A stretch of 64,000 nucleotides of DNA from Tachypleus tridentatus. Taxonomy: Eukaryota > Arthropoda > Merostomata > Xiphosura > Limulidae. The notes under the pieces are model-generated. The model searched no databases. It saw only the letters and a program-made list of their open reading frames with translations, and was not told the origin of the DNA. Shown here in pieces: positions 14,201-27,140 of the stretch (positions within the stretch are counted from its first letter, which is position 1; the number at the start of each line of letters is the position of its first letter). The stretch covers positions 1,488,001 to 1,552,000 of the forward strand of contig NC_134830.1 in assembly GCF_004210375.1 (NCBI RefSeq), written 5' to 3'. The position numbers and the translations under genes are program-made.

Positions 14201-17200
14201 TCCAACAGCTCTGTTCTACTTACCGTACTGAGTGAGTAAATAATGACGTTATTAAAACTGTTGACGATAGGTTGTTATTTCCAACAGCTCTGTTCTACTT
14301 ACCGTACTGAGTGAGTAAATAATGACGTTATTAAAACTGTTGACGATAGGTTGTTATTTCCAACAGCTTTGTTGCTACTTACCCATACCGAGAGTGAGTA
14401 AATAATGACGTTATTAAAACTGTTGACGATAGGTTGTTATTTCCAACAGCTCTGTTCTACTTACCGTAGTGAGTGAGTAAATAATGACGTTATTAAAACT
14501 GTTGACGATAGCTTGTTATACCGTTCCAACATGACGTTATTAAAACTGTTTCGATAGGTTGTTATTTCCAACAGCTCTGTTCTACTTACCGTAGTGAGTA
14601 AATAATGACGTTATTAAAACTGTTGACGATAGGTTGTTATTTCCAACAGCTCTGTTCTACTTACCGTAGTGAGTGAGTAAATAATGACGTTATTAAAACT
14701 GTTGACGATAGGTTGTTATTTCCAACAGCTCTGTTCTACTTACCGTACTGAGTGAGTAAATAATGACGTTATTAAAACTGTTGACGATAGGTTGTTATTT
14801 CCAACAGCTCTGTTCTACTTACCGTAGTGAGTGAGTAAATAATGACGTTATTAAAACTGTTGACGATAGGTTGTTATTTCCAACAGCTCTGTTCTACTTA
14901 CCGTAGCTCTGTTGAGTGAGTAAATAATGACGTTATTAAAACTGTTGACGATAGGTTGTTATTTCCAACAGCTCTGTTCTACTTACCGTACTGAGTGAGT
15001 AAATAATGACGTTATTAAAACTGTTGACGATAGGTTGTTATTTCCAACAGCTCTGTTCTACTTACCGTAGTGAGTCAGTAAATAATGACGTTATTAAAAC
15101 TGTTGACGATAGGTTGTTATTTCCAACAGCTCTGTTCTACTTACCGTACTGAGTGAGTAAATAATGACGTTATTAAAACTGTTGACGATAGGTTGTTATT
15201 TCCAACAGCTCTGTTCTACTTACCGTAGTGAGTGAGTAAATAATGACGTTATTAAAACTGTTGACGATAGGTTGTTATTTCCAACAGCTCTGTTCTACTT
15301 ACCGTAGTGAGTGAGTAAATAATGACGTTATTAAAACTGTTGACGATAGGTTGTTATTTCCAACAGCTCTGTTCTACTTACCGTAGTGAGTGAGTAAATA
15401 ATGACGTTATTAAAACTGTTGACGATAGGTTGTTATTTCCAACAGCTCTGTTCTACTTACCGTAGTGAGTGAGTAAATAATGACGTTATTAAAACTGTTG
15501 ACGATAGGTTGTTATTTCCAACAGCTCTGTTCTACTTACCGTACTGAGTGAGTAAATAATGACGTTATTAAAACTGTTGACGATAGGTTGTTATTTCCAA
15601 CAGCTCTGTTCTACTTACCGTACTGAGTGAGTAAATAATGACGTTATTAAAACTGTTGACGATAGGTTGTTATTTCCAACAGCTCTGTTCTACTTACCGT
15701 ACTGAGTGAGTAAATAATGACGTTATTAAAACTGTTGACGATAGGTTGTTATTTCCAACAGCTCTGTTCTACTTACCGTAGTGAGTGAGTAAATAATGAC
15801 GTTATTAAAACTGTTGACGATAGGTTGTTATTTCCAACAGCTCTGTTCTACTTACCGATAGGTTGAGTGAGTAAATAATGACGTTATTAAAACTGTTGAC
15901 GATAGGTTGTTATTTCCAACAGCTCTGTTCTACTTACCGTAGTGAGTGAGTAAATAATGACGTTATTAAAACTGTTGACGATAGGTTGTTATTTCCAACA
16001 GCTCTGTTCTACTTACCGTACCTGAGTGAGTAAATAATGACGTTATTAAAACTGTTGACGATAGGTTGTTATTTCCAACAGCTCTGTTCTACTTACCGTA
16101 CCGAGTCAGTAAATAATGACGTTATTAAAACTGTTGACGATAGGTTGTTATTTCCAACAGCTCTGTTCTACTTACCGTACCGAGTCAGTAAATAATGACG
16201 TTATTAAAACTGTTGACGATAGGTTGTTATTTCCAACAGCTCTGTTCTACTTACCGTAGTGAGTGAGTAAATAATGACGTTATTAAAACTGTTGACGATA
16301 GGTTGTTATTTCCAACAGCTCTGTTCTACTTACCGTAGTGAGTGAGTAAATAATGACGTTATTAAAACTGTTGACGATAGGTTGTTATTTCCAACAGTTC
16401 TACTCTGACGTTATTCTGTTGACGATAGGTTGTTATTTCCAACACTCGTTCTACGTGTGAGTGAGTAAATAATGATATTAAAACGTTGACGATATTAAAA
16501 CTGTTTGACGATAGAGTAAATAATGACGTTATTAAAACTGTTGACGATAGTTGTTATTTCTACTTACCGTACTGAGTGAGTAAATAATGACGTTATTAAA
16601 ACTGTTGACGATAGGTTGTTATTTCCAACAGCTCTGTTCTACTTACCGTACTGAGTGAGTAAATAATGACGTTATTAAAACTGTTGACGATAGGTTGTTA
16701 TTTCCAACAGCTCTGTTCTACTTACCGTACTGAGTGAGTAAATAATGACGTTATTAAAACTGTTGACGATAGGTTGTTATTTCCAACAGCTCTGTTCTAC
16801 TTACCGTAGTGAGTGAGTAAATAATGACGTTATTAAAACTGTTGACGATAGGTTGTTATTTCCAACAGCTCTGTTCTACTTACCGTACTGAGTGAGTAAA
16901 TAATGACGTTATTAAAACTGTTGACGATAGGTTGTTATTTCCAACAGCTCTGTTCTACTTACCGTAGTGAGTCAGTAAATAATGACGTTATTAAAACTGT
17001 TGACGATAGGTTGTTATTTCCAACAGCTCTGTTCTACTAACCGTAGTGAGTGAGTAAATAATGACGTTATTAAAACTGTTGACGATAGGTTGTTATTTCC
17101 AACAGCTCTGTTCTACTTACCGTAGTGAGTGAGTAAATAATGACGTTATTAAAACTGTTGACGATAGGTTGTTATTTCCAAGCTCTGTTCTACTTACCGT

Positions 17201-20200
17201 AGTGAGTGAGTAAATAATGACGTTATTAAAACCGTTTACGATAGGTTGTTATTTCCAACAGCTCTGTTCTACTTACCGTACTGAGTGAGTAAATAATGAC
17301 GTTATTAAAACTGTTGACCATAGGTTGTTATTTCCAACAGCTCTGTTCTACTTACCGTACTCAGTCAGTAAATAATGACGTTATTAAAACTGTTGACGAT
17401 AGGTTGTTATTTCCAACAGCTCTGTTCTACTTACCGTAGTAAATAATGACGTTATTAAAAGTGACAGTAAATAATGACGTTATTAAAACTGTTGACGATA
17501 GGTTGTTATTTCCAACAGCTCTGTTCTACTTACCGTAGTGAGTGAGTAAATAATGACGTTATTAAAACTGTTGACGATAGGTTGTTATTTCCAACAGCTC
17601 TGTTCTACTTACCGTAGTGAGTGAGTAAATAATGACGTTATTAAAACTGTTGACGATAGGTTGTTATTTCCAACAGCTCTGTTCTACTTACCGTACTGAG
17701 TGAGTAAATATTGACGTTATTAAAACTGTTGACGATAGGTTGTTATTTCCAACAGCTCTGTTCTACTTACCGTACTGAGTGAGTAAATAATGACGTTATT
17801 AAAACTGTTGACGATAGGTTGTTATTTCCAACAGCTTTGTTGTACTTACCATACCGAGTCAGTAAATAATGACGTTATTAAAACTGTTGACGATAGGTTG
17901 TTATTTCCAACAGCTCTGTTCTACTTACCGTACCGAGTCAGTAAATAATGACGTTATTAAAACTGTTGACGATAGGTTGTTATTTCCAACAGCTCTGTTC
18001 TACTTACCGTAGTGAGTGAGTAAATAATGACGTTATTAAAACTGTTGACGATAGGTTGTTATTTCCAACAGCTCTGTTCTACTTACCGTAGTGAGTGAGT
18101 AAATAATGACGTTATTAAAACTGTTGACGATAGGTTGTTATTTCCAACAGCTCTGTTCTACTTACCGTAGTGAGTGAGTAAATAATGACGTTATTAAAAC
18201 TGTTGACGATAGGTTGTTATTTCCAACAGCTCTGTTCTACTTACCGTACTGAGTGAGTAAATAATGACGTTATTAAAACTGTTGACGATAGGTTGTTACT
18301 TTAGTGAGTCAGTAAATAATGACGTTATTAAAAGACGATAGGTTGTTATTTCCAACAGCTTTGTTCTACTTACCGTAGTGAGTGAGTAAATAATGACGTT
18401 ATTAAAACTGTTGACGATAGGTTGTTATTTCCAACAGCTCTGTTCTACTTACCGTATTGAGTGAGTAAATAATGACGTTATTAAAACTGTTGACGATAGG
18501 TTGTTATTTCCAACAGCTCTGTTCTACTTACCGTACTGAGTGAGTAAATAATGACGTTATTAAAACTGTTGACGATAGGTTGTTATTTCCAACAGCTCTG
18601 TTCTACTTACCGTACTGAGTGAGTAAATAATGACGTTATTAAAACTGTTGACGATAGGTTGTTATTTCCAACAGCTCTGTTCTACTTACCGTACAGAGTG
18701 AGTAAATAATGACGTTATTAAAACTGTTGACGATAGGTTGTTATTTCCAACAGCTCTGTTCTACTTACCGTACCGAGTGAGTAAATAATGACGTTATTAA
18801 AACTGTTGACGATAGGTTGTTATTTCCAACAGCTCTGTTCTACTTACCGTACCGAGTCAGTAAATAATGACGTTATTAAAACTGTTGACGATAGGTTGTT
18901 ATTTCCAACAGCTCTGTTCTACTTACCGTACCGAGTCAGTAAATAATGACGTTATTAAAACTGTTGACGATAGGTTGTTATTTCCAACAGCTCTGTTCTA
19001 CTTACCGTAGTGAGTGAGTAAATAATGACGTTATTAAAACTGTTGACGATAGGTTGTTATTTCCAACAGCTCTGTTCTACTTACCGTAGTGAGTGAGTAA
19101 ATAATGACGTTATTAAAACTGTTGACGATAGGTTGTTATTTCCAACAGCTTTGTTCTACTTACCGTAGTGAGTGAGTAAATAATGACGTTATTAAAACTG
19201 TTGACGATAGGTTGTTAATTCCAACAGCTCTGTTCTACTTACCGTACTGAGTGAGTAAATAATGACGTTATTAAAACTGTTGACGATAGGTTGTTATTTC
19301 CAACAGCTCTGTTCTACTTACCGTAGTGAGTGAGTAAATAATGACGTTATTAAAACTGTTGACGATAGGTTGTTATTTCCAACAGCTCTGTTCTACTTAC
19401 CGTAGTGAGTGAGTAAATAATGACGTTATTAAAACTGTTGACGATAGGTTGTTATTTCCAACAGCTCTGTTCTACTTACCGTAGTGAGTGAGTAAATAAT
19501 GACGTTATTAAAACTGTTGACGATAGGTTGTTATTTCCAACAGCTCTGTTCTACTTACCGTAGTGAGTGAGTAAATAATGACGTTATTAAAACTGTTGAC
19601 GATAGGTTGTTATTTCCAACAGCTCTGTTCTACTTACCGTAGTGAGTGAGTAAATAATGACGTTATTAAAACTGTTGACGATAGGTTGTTATTTCCAACA
19701 GCTCTGTTCTACTTACCGTAGTGAGTGAGTAAATAATGACGTTATTAAAACTGTTGACGATAGGTTGTTATTTCCAACAGCTCTGTTCTACTTACCGTAC
19801 TGAGTGAGTAAATAATGACGTTATTAAAACTGTTGACGATAGGTTGTTATTTCCAACAGCTCTGTTCTACTTACCGTACCGAGTGAGTAAATAATGACGT
19901 TATTAAAACTGTTGACGATAGGTTGTTATTTCCAACAGCTCTGTTCTACTTACCGTATTTGAGTCAGTAAATAATGACGTTATTAAAACTGTTGACGATA
20001 GGTTGTTATTTCCAACAGCTCTGTTCTACTTACCGTAGTGAGTGAGTAAATAATGACGTTATTAAAACTGTTGACGATAGGTTGTTATTTCCAACAGCTC
20101 TGTTCTACTTACCGTAGTGAGTGAGTAAATAATGACGTTATTAAAACTGTTGACGATAGGTTGTTATTTCGAACAGCTCTGTTCTACTTACCGTAGTGAG

Positions 20201-23089
20201 TGAGTAAATAATGACGTTATTAAAACTGTTGACGATAGGTTGTTATTTCCAACAGCTCTGTTCTACTTACCGTACCGAGTCAGTAAATAATGACGTTATT
20301 AAAACTGTTGACGATAGGTTGTTATTTCCAACAGCCTGTTCTACTTACCGTACAGTAAATAATGACGTTATTAAAACTGTTGACGATAGGTTGTTATTTC
20401 CAACAGCTCTGTTCTACCGTACCGTGAGTGAGTAAATAATGACGTTATTAAAACTGTTTACGATAGGTTGTTATTTCCAACAGCTCTGTTCTACTTACCG
20501 TACTCAGTCAGTAAATAATGACGTTATTAAAACTGTTGACGATAGGTTGTTATTTCCAACAGCTCTGTTCTACTTACCATACTCAGTCAGTAAATAATGA
20601 CGTTATTAAAACTGTTGACGATAGGTTGTTATTTCCAACAGCTCTGTTCTACTTACCGTAGTGAGTAAGTAAATAATGACGTTATTAAAACTGTTGACGA
20701 TAGGTTGTTATTTCCAACAGCTCTGTTCTAATTACCGTAGTGAGTAAGTAAATAATGACGTTATTAAAACTGTTAACGATAGGTTGTTATTTCCAACAGC
20801 TCTGTTCTACTTACCGTACTGAGTGAGTAAATAATGACGTTATTAAAACTGTTGACGATAGATTGTTATTTCCAACAGCTTTGTTGTACTTACCATACCG
20901 AGTCAGTAAATAATGACGTTATTAAAACTGTTGACGATAGGTTGTTATTTCCAACAGCTCTGTTCTACTTACCGTAGTGAGTGAGTAAATAATGACGTTA
21001 TTAAAACTGTTGACGATAGGTTGTTATTTCCAAGCTCTGTTCTACTTACCGTAGTGAGTGAGTAAATAATGACGTTATTAAAACTGTTGACGATAGGTTG
21101 TTATTTCCAACAGCTCTGTTCTACTTACCGTAGTGAGTGAGTAAATAATGACGTTATTAAAACTGTTGACGATAGGTTGTTATTTCCAAGCTCTGTTCTA
21201 CTTACCGTAGTGAGTGAGTAAATAATGACGTTATTAAAACTGTTGACGATAGGTTGTTATTTCCAACAGCTCTGTTCTACTTACCGTACTGAGTGAGTAA
21301 ATAATGACGTTATTAAAACCGTTTACGATAGGTTGTTATTTCCAACAGCTTTGTTCTACTTACCGTACTGAGTGAGTAAATAATGACGTTATTAAAACTG
21401 TTTACGATAGGTTGTTATATCCAACAGCTCTGTTCTACTTACCGTAATGAGTGAGTAAATAATGACGTTATTAAAACTGTTGACCATAGGTTGTTATTTC
21501 CAACAGCTCTGTTCTACTTACCGTACTGAGTGAGTAAATAATGACGTTATTAAAACTGTTTACGATAGGTTGTTATTTCCAACAGCTTTGTTCTACTTAC
21601 CGTACGGAGTGAGTAAATAATGACGTTATTAAAACTGTTGACGACAGGTTGTTATTTCCAACAGCTCTGTTCTACTTACCGTACCGAGTCAGTAAATAAT
21701 GACGTTATTAAAACTGTTGACGATAGGATGTTATTTCCAACAGCTTTGTTCTACTTACCGTACTGAGTGAGTAAATAATGACGTTATTAAAACTGTTTAC
21801 GATAGGTTGTTTTTTCCAACAGCTCTGTTCTACTTACCGTAGTGAGTGAGTAAATAATGACGTTATTAAAACTGTTGACGATAGGTTGTTATTTCCAAGC
21901 TCTGTTCTACTTACCGTAGTGAGTGAGTAAATAATGGCGTTATTAAAACTGTTGACCATAGGTTGTTATTTCCAACAGCTCTGTTATACTTACCGTACTG
22001 AGTGAGTAAATAATGACGTTATTAAAACTGTTTACGATAGGTTGTTATTTCCCACAGATTTGTTCTACTTACCGTACTGAGTGAGTAAATAATGACGTTA
22101 TTAAAACTGTTTACGATAGGTTGTTATATCCAACAGCTCTGTTCTACTTACCGTAGTGAGTGAGTAAATAATGACGTTATTAAAACTGTTGACGATAGGT
22201 TATTTCCAACAGCTCTGTTATACTTACCGTACCTGAGTGAGTAAATAATGACGTTATTAAATGAGTTTACGATAGGTTGTTATTTCCAACAGCTCTGTTC
22301 TACTAACCGTAGTGAGTGAGTAAATAATGACGTTATTAAAACTATTGACGATAGGTTGTTATTTCCAACAGCTCTGTTCTACTTAGCGTACTGAGTGAGT
22401 AAATAATGACGATATTAAAACTGTTGACGATAGGTTGTTATTTCCAACAGCTCTGTTCTACTAACCGTAGTGAGTGAGTAAATAATGACGTTATTAAAAC
22501 TGTTGACGATAGGTTGTTATTTCCAACAGCTCTGTTCTACTTACCGTACTGAGTGAGTAAATAATGACGTTATTAAAACTGTTGACGATAGGTTGTTATT
22601 TCCAACAGCTTTGTTCTACTTACCGTACTGAGTGAGTAAATAATGACGTTATTAAAATTGTTTACGATAGGTTGTTATATCCAACAGCTCTGTTCTACTT
22701 ACCGTAGTGATTGAGTAAATAATGACGTTATTAAAACTGTTGACCATAGGTTGTTATTTCCAACAGCTCTGTTCTACTTTCTGTACTGAGTGAGTAAATA
22801 ATGACGTTATTAAAACTGTTTACGATAGGTTTTTATTTCCAACAGCTCTGTTCTACTTACCGTAGTGAGTGTGTAAATAATGACGTTATTAAAACTGTTT
22901 ACGATAGGTTGTTATTTCCAACAGCTCTGTTCTACTTACCGTACTCAGTCAGTAAATAATGACGTTATTAAAACTGTTGACGATAGGTTGTTATTTCCAA
23001 CAGCTCTGTTCTACTTACCATACTCAGTCAGTAAATAATGACGTTATTAAAACTGTTTACGATAGGTTGTTATTTCCAACAGCTCTGTT
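5242..23089. repeat. Satellite array, 79-bp unit, about 226 copies
   Basis: A 17.8-kb array of a 79-bp unit. The period is read directly from successive AGTAAATAATGACG starts at 5242, 5321 and 5400. Each unit contains the near-palindrome TAATGACGTTATTA, the segment GGTTGTTATTTCCAACAG and the string TCTACTTACCGTA. Main variants are CGTACTGAGTGAG, CGTAGTGAGTGAG and CGTACCGAGTCAG, and TTGACG versus TTTACG. The centre is very homogeneous. The ends, especially from 20.4 kb on, are more diverged, as expected from homogenisation by unequal exchange. Several short scrambled patches interrupt it (near 9.55, 10.2, 13.55, 14.5, 16.4, 17.45 and 18.3 kb). The left end is at a gap, so the real array may be longer. 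It lies upstream of the first visible FGF exon, either in an FGF intron or in the 5' flank. Confidence 0.98.
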
Positions 23090-23845
23090 GTATTTGCTGT
23101 TCTATTCACGACTGAACGGATGATAAAGTTTCCGTTGATACATCATGGGAGATAACGTTAAATTTAAAATGATATTTTCTCTGTTCACATTGGTACGGCT
23201 TTAATAGATCTTACAACACTCAAGTCCGAGAATGGGGACCCTACTCTGGATAATTAATATATTTTGTTACGTAGCTTTCATTGAAACAAAAATATAATTT
23301 GAGCCGAGTTTTCGCTCAATAAATTAACTGCGTTTTGGAACCATTTCCAGTTTGTAAAACTTAATTTTTTGTTATAACTGTCCACAGTTTTTTATAGATT
23401 GGCTGTTTGTGAAGCACAAATTCAATACATAATGGACTCTACTCTGCTAGCTGAAGGTATCAAAACCCGATTTTTAGCAGCGCTAGCCCGCATCTTATCG
23501 CTGGGTATTTGGTGAGGATAAAGTTTTATGACTAAATGTAATAATGTATTCTGGAAAGCAGTCATGAGAAACAGTGATTCTACTAATGTCTAACTGTTCA
23601 ATCATAAATACTTATGTGAAATAGGCTATCTATTTAGGACAGATCTTAATACTGAAGTTGTTAGAAACTGTAATTGTTTTAAGTGTTTGTGAAATATTTA
23701 TAATATTTATACTTCTCTTTATGTAGGTAATATATTCTAAAGAAAAGTAGAAGTTATCCAAAGTATAATGCGAAAACGAAATATATAGCAAAATTCTTAA
23801 GCCTAAACATACTGAGAACATATTGTTAGCACTTGGCTATAGCAA
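23090..23845. other. Non-repetitive spacer upstream of the FGF exon
   Basis: Single-copy AT-rich sequence. A short frame at 23432-23511 (27 codons, partly hydrophobic, ending at a GTGAGG) looks a little like a signal-peptide exon. Its splice phase does not fit the FGF exon at 25168, so I do not call it. Confidence 0.6.
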
Positions 23846-25011
23846 GTGAAAGGTGAATGAAAACCTGCAGTGGAGGGTAACTGAGTTTGTAGAAAACGTA
23901 AGGGAAATGTGGATGAAACCCTGCTGTGGAGGGGAACTGAATTTGTAGAAAACGTAAGGGAAAGGTGGATGAAACCCTGCTGTGGAGGGGAACTGAGTTT
24001 GTAGAAAACGTAAGGGAAATGTGGATGAAACCCTGCAGTAGAGGGGAACTAAGTTTGTAGAAAACGTAAGGGAAAGGTGGATGAAACCCTGCTGTGGAGG
24101 GGAACTGAGTTTGTAGAAAACGTAAGGGAAAGGTGGGTGAAACCCTGCTGTGGAGGGGAACTGAGTTTGTAGAAAACGTAAGGGAAAGGTGGATGAAACC
24201 CTGCTGTGGAGGGGAACTGAGTTTGTAGAAAACGTAAGGGAAAGGTGGATGAAACCCTGCAGTGGAGGGTAACTGAGTTTGTGGAAAACGTAAGGGAAAG
24301 GTGGATGAAACCCTGCTGTGGACCCTGCTGTGGGGAACTGTGTTTGTAGAAAACGTAAGGGAAAGGTGGATGAAACCCTGCTGTGGAGGGGAACTGAGTT
24401 TCTAGAAAACGTAAGGGAAAGGTGGGTGAAACCCTGCTGTGGAGGGGAACTGAGTTTGTAGAAAACGTAAGGGAAAGGTGGATGAAACCCGGCAGTGCAG
24501 GGGAACTGAGTTTGTAGAAAACGTAAGGGAAAGGTGGATGAAACCCCGCAGTAGAGGGGAACTGAGTTTGTAGAAAACGTAAGGGAAAGGTGGATGAAAC
24601 CCTGTAGTGGAGGGTAACTGAGTTTGTAGAAAACGTAAGGGAAATGTGGATGAGACCCTGCAGTAGAGGGGAGCTGAGTTTCTAGAAAACGTAAGGGAAA
24701 GGTGGATGAAACCCTGCTGTGGGGGGGAACTGAGTTTGTAGAAAACGTAAGGGAAAGGTGGATGAAACCCTGCTGTGGGGGAACTGAGTTTGTAGAAAAC
24801 GTGGAGGAAAGGTGGATGAAACCCTGCAGTGGAGGGGAACTGAGTTTGTAGAAAACGTAAGGGAAAGGTGGATGAAACCCTGCTGTGGAGGGGTACTGAG
24901 TTTGTAGAAAACGTAAGGGAAAGGTGGAGGGGAACTGAGTTTGTAGAAAACGTAAAGGAAAGGTGGATGAAACCATGCTGTGGAGGGGAACTGAGTTTGT
25001 AGAAAACGTTC
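23846..25011. repeat. Minisatellite, 56-bp unit
   Basis: About 21 copies of a 56-bp unit with cores GTAGAAAACGTAAGGGAAAG and TGTGGAGGGGAACTGAGTTT. The minus strand lacks stop codons in all three frames of the unit, so a 398-codon reading frame runs across the array. Because 56 is not a multiple of three, its peptide repeats every 168 bp, mixing three frames. This is a composition effect and the frame has no recognisable domain. The array ends about 160 bp before an FGF exon. Confidence 0.95.
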
Positions 25012-25167
25012 GGTCACTAGAGGTCGCAGACATGATCCACCCCCTTTCAGTAAACAGTCAATCACGGTGACATAACTGTACCAGCCTTTTAAGATATGTC
25101 TTCTTGTTTCTGTTTCAAAATCTCAGACTTATGGTGTTGGGTTCTGAACGTGTGTTTTTGATTACAG

Positions 25168-25282
25168 GATGACGAAGGCTCTTGTAGGGTGAGCTGCAGC
25201 CGTCTTTACAACAAGCACGGATACTTCCTGACTATGGACAAGGAAGGAAACATATTCGGTAGAAAGAACAAACAGGGTGATG
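25168..25282 (+). CDS. Fibroblast growth factor, core exon 1 of 3 visible
   Basis: Internal exon encoding the start of the FGF beta-trefoil, a secreted ligand of FGF receptor tyrosine kinases that binds heparan sulfate. The 38 codons include RLYNKHGYFLTMDKEG, matching the family pattern of a short strand, G-[YF]-[FL] and D-G. The exon is bounded by a TTGATTACAG acceptor and a GATG|GTGAGT donor and ends in phase 1. Its 3' boundary falls where vertebrate FGF genes have their first core intron. An in-frame TGA just upstream and the good acceptor mean that earlier coding sequence (N terminus, probably a signal peptide) lies in another exon. I could not find it in this window. Together with the exons at 31955 and 37787 it gives a core of about 135 residues. 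The FGF subfamily cannot be fixed by eye. Confidence 0.9.
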
Positions 25283-25730
25283 GTGAGTGTTTATTAAATG
25301 TTACTGTAAATAACAAACCATCAGCCATCTAATCGTTCATGTGATCTGAAATAAAAACATAACTTGGGGGAGGGGTCTCACTTCTCGCTTTCAAATAATT
25401 CATTTCTGTATTTTCTGTGACCCGTGTTTTCATCTTAACATCAGATGTTTGTAAACCTGACAGTCGTATCAAGATCTTGTATGTTAGGAGAATGTGGAAG
25501 TGCTTCCAAAGTAATGGTACAGCCACTTGACCCAATAATAACTGAGACAAATGACCACTATTTGATTTCGTTGAGATTGGAACAGATGTCAGATTTAAGT
25601 GTATGTTACATCAATGTAGAAAAGTAAAATTCGGCAAAACGATAAGTTAGTGCGAGACACCATCAGATGTTTTCTGTTTATAGTAGCTGTATTAACAACA
25701 TGTGAAAGTGCCAGATTTAAACCCTTTTTG
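25283..25730 (+). other. FGF intron, unique part
   Basis: Intron sequence after the donor at 25283. Around 25.65-25.75 kb there is a diverged copy of the neighbouring 77-bp unit, probably close to the single-copy ancestor of that array. Nothing else recognised. Confidence 0.6.
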
Positions 25731-27140
25731 TTTATGTTAACGGTTTTAACAATACTGCCAGGGAACCAACACGTGGAGATACGAGACACTGATTTAGACA
25801 GCTGCTGTTTATATTAACAGTGTTAACAATACTGCCAGGGAACCAACACGTGGAGATACCAGACACTGATTTAAACAGCTGCTGTTTATAATATTGGTGT
25901 TAACAATACTGCCAGGGAACCAACACGTGGAGATACCAGACACTGATTTAGACAGCTGCTGTTTATATTAACGGTGTTAACAATACTGCCAGGGAACCAA
26001 CACGTGGAGGTACCAGACACTGATTTAGACAGCTGCTGTTTATATTAACGGTGTTAACAATACTGCCAGGGAACCAACACGTGGAGGTACCAGACACTGA
26101 TTTAGACAGCTGCTGTTTATATTAACGGTGTTAACAATACTGCCAGGGAACCAACACGTGGAGATACCAGACACTGATTTAGACAGCTGCTGTTTATATT
26201 GACGGTGTTAACAATACTGCCAGGGAACCAACACGTGGAGGTACCAGACACTGATTTAGACAGCTGCTGTTTATATTGACGGTGTTAACAATACTGCCAG
26301 GGAACCAACACGTGGAGGTACCAGACACTGATTTAGACAGCTGCTGTTTATATTGACGGTGTTAACAATACTGCCAGGGAACCAACACGTGGAGGTACCA
26401 GACACTGATTTAGACAGCTGCTGTTTATATTGACGGTGTTAACAATACTGCCAGGGAACCAACACGTGGAGGTACCAGACACTGATTTAGACAGCTGCTG
26501 TTTATATTAACGGTGTTAACAATACTGCCAGGGAACCAACACGTGGAGGTACCAGACACTGATTTAGACAGCTGCTGTTTATATTAACGGTGTTAACAAT
26601 ACTGCCAGGGAACCAACACGTGGAGGTACCAGACACTGATTTAGACAGCTGCTGTTTATATTAACGGTGTTAACAATACTGCCAGGGAACCAACACGTGG
26701 AGGTACCAGACACTGATTTAGACAGCTGCTGTTTATATTAACGGTGTTAACAATACTGCCAGGGAACCAACACGTGGAGGTACCAGACACTGATTTAGAC
26801 AACTGCTGTTTATATTAACGGTGTTAACAATACTGCCAGGGAACCAACACGTGGAGGTACCAGACACTGATTTAGACAACTGCCGTTTATATTAACGGTG
26901 TTAACAATACTGCCATGGAACTAACACGTGGAGGTACCAGACACTGATTTAGACAACTGCCGTTTATATTAACGGTGTTAACAATACTGCCAGGGAACTA
27001 TCACGTGGAGGTACCAGACACTGATTTAGACAACTGCTGTTTATATTAACGGTGTTAACAATACTGCCAGGGAACTAACACGTGGAGGTACCAGACACTG
27101 ATTTAGACAACTGCTGTTTATATTAACGGTGTCAACAACA
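25731..27140. repeat. Minisatellite, 77-bp unit, in FGF intron
   Basis: About 18 copies of a 77-bp unit (AATACTGCC at 25751 and 25828). Most units carry both CACGTG and CAGCTG, two E-box hexamers, plus GTTAAC. Right-hand units change CAGCTG to CAACTG. Copies are very similar, so the expansion is recent or well homogenised. Confidence 0.95.

Noticed and set aside
5242-23089. CRISPR-like array (regular repeats)
   Set aside because: The whole 79-bp unit is repeated with no unique spacers, and the genome is eukaryotic.
23432-23511. Possible signal-peptide exon for FGF (MDSTLLAEG...RFLAALARILSLG, then GTGAGG)
   Set aside because: The donor leaves two bases over, while the FGF exon at 25168 must start at codon position one. 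The join would give a stop.
23837-25033. 398-codon minus-strand frame rich in Phe, Pro and Ser
   Set aside because: A by-product of the 56-bp array having no minus-strand stops. The peptide mixes all three frames of one unit, which real repeat proteins do not do.
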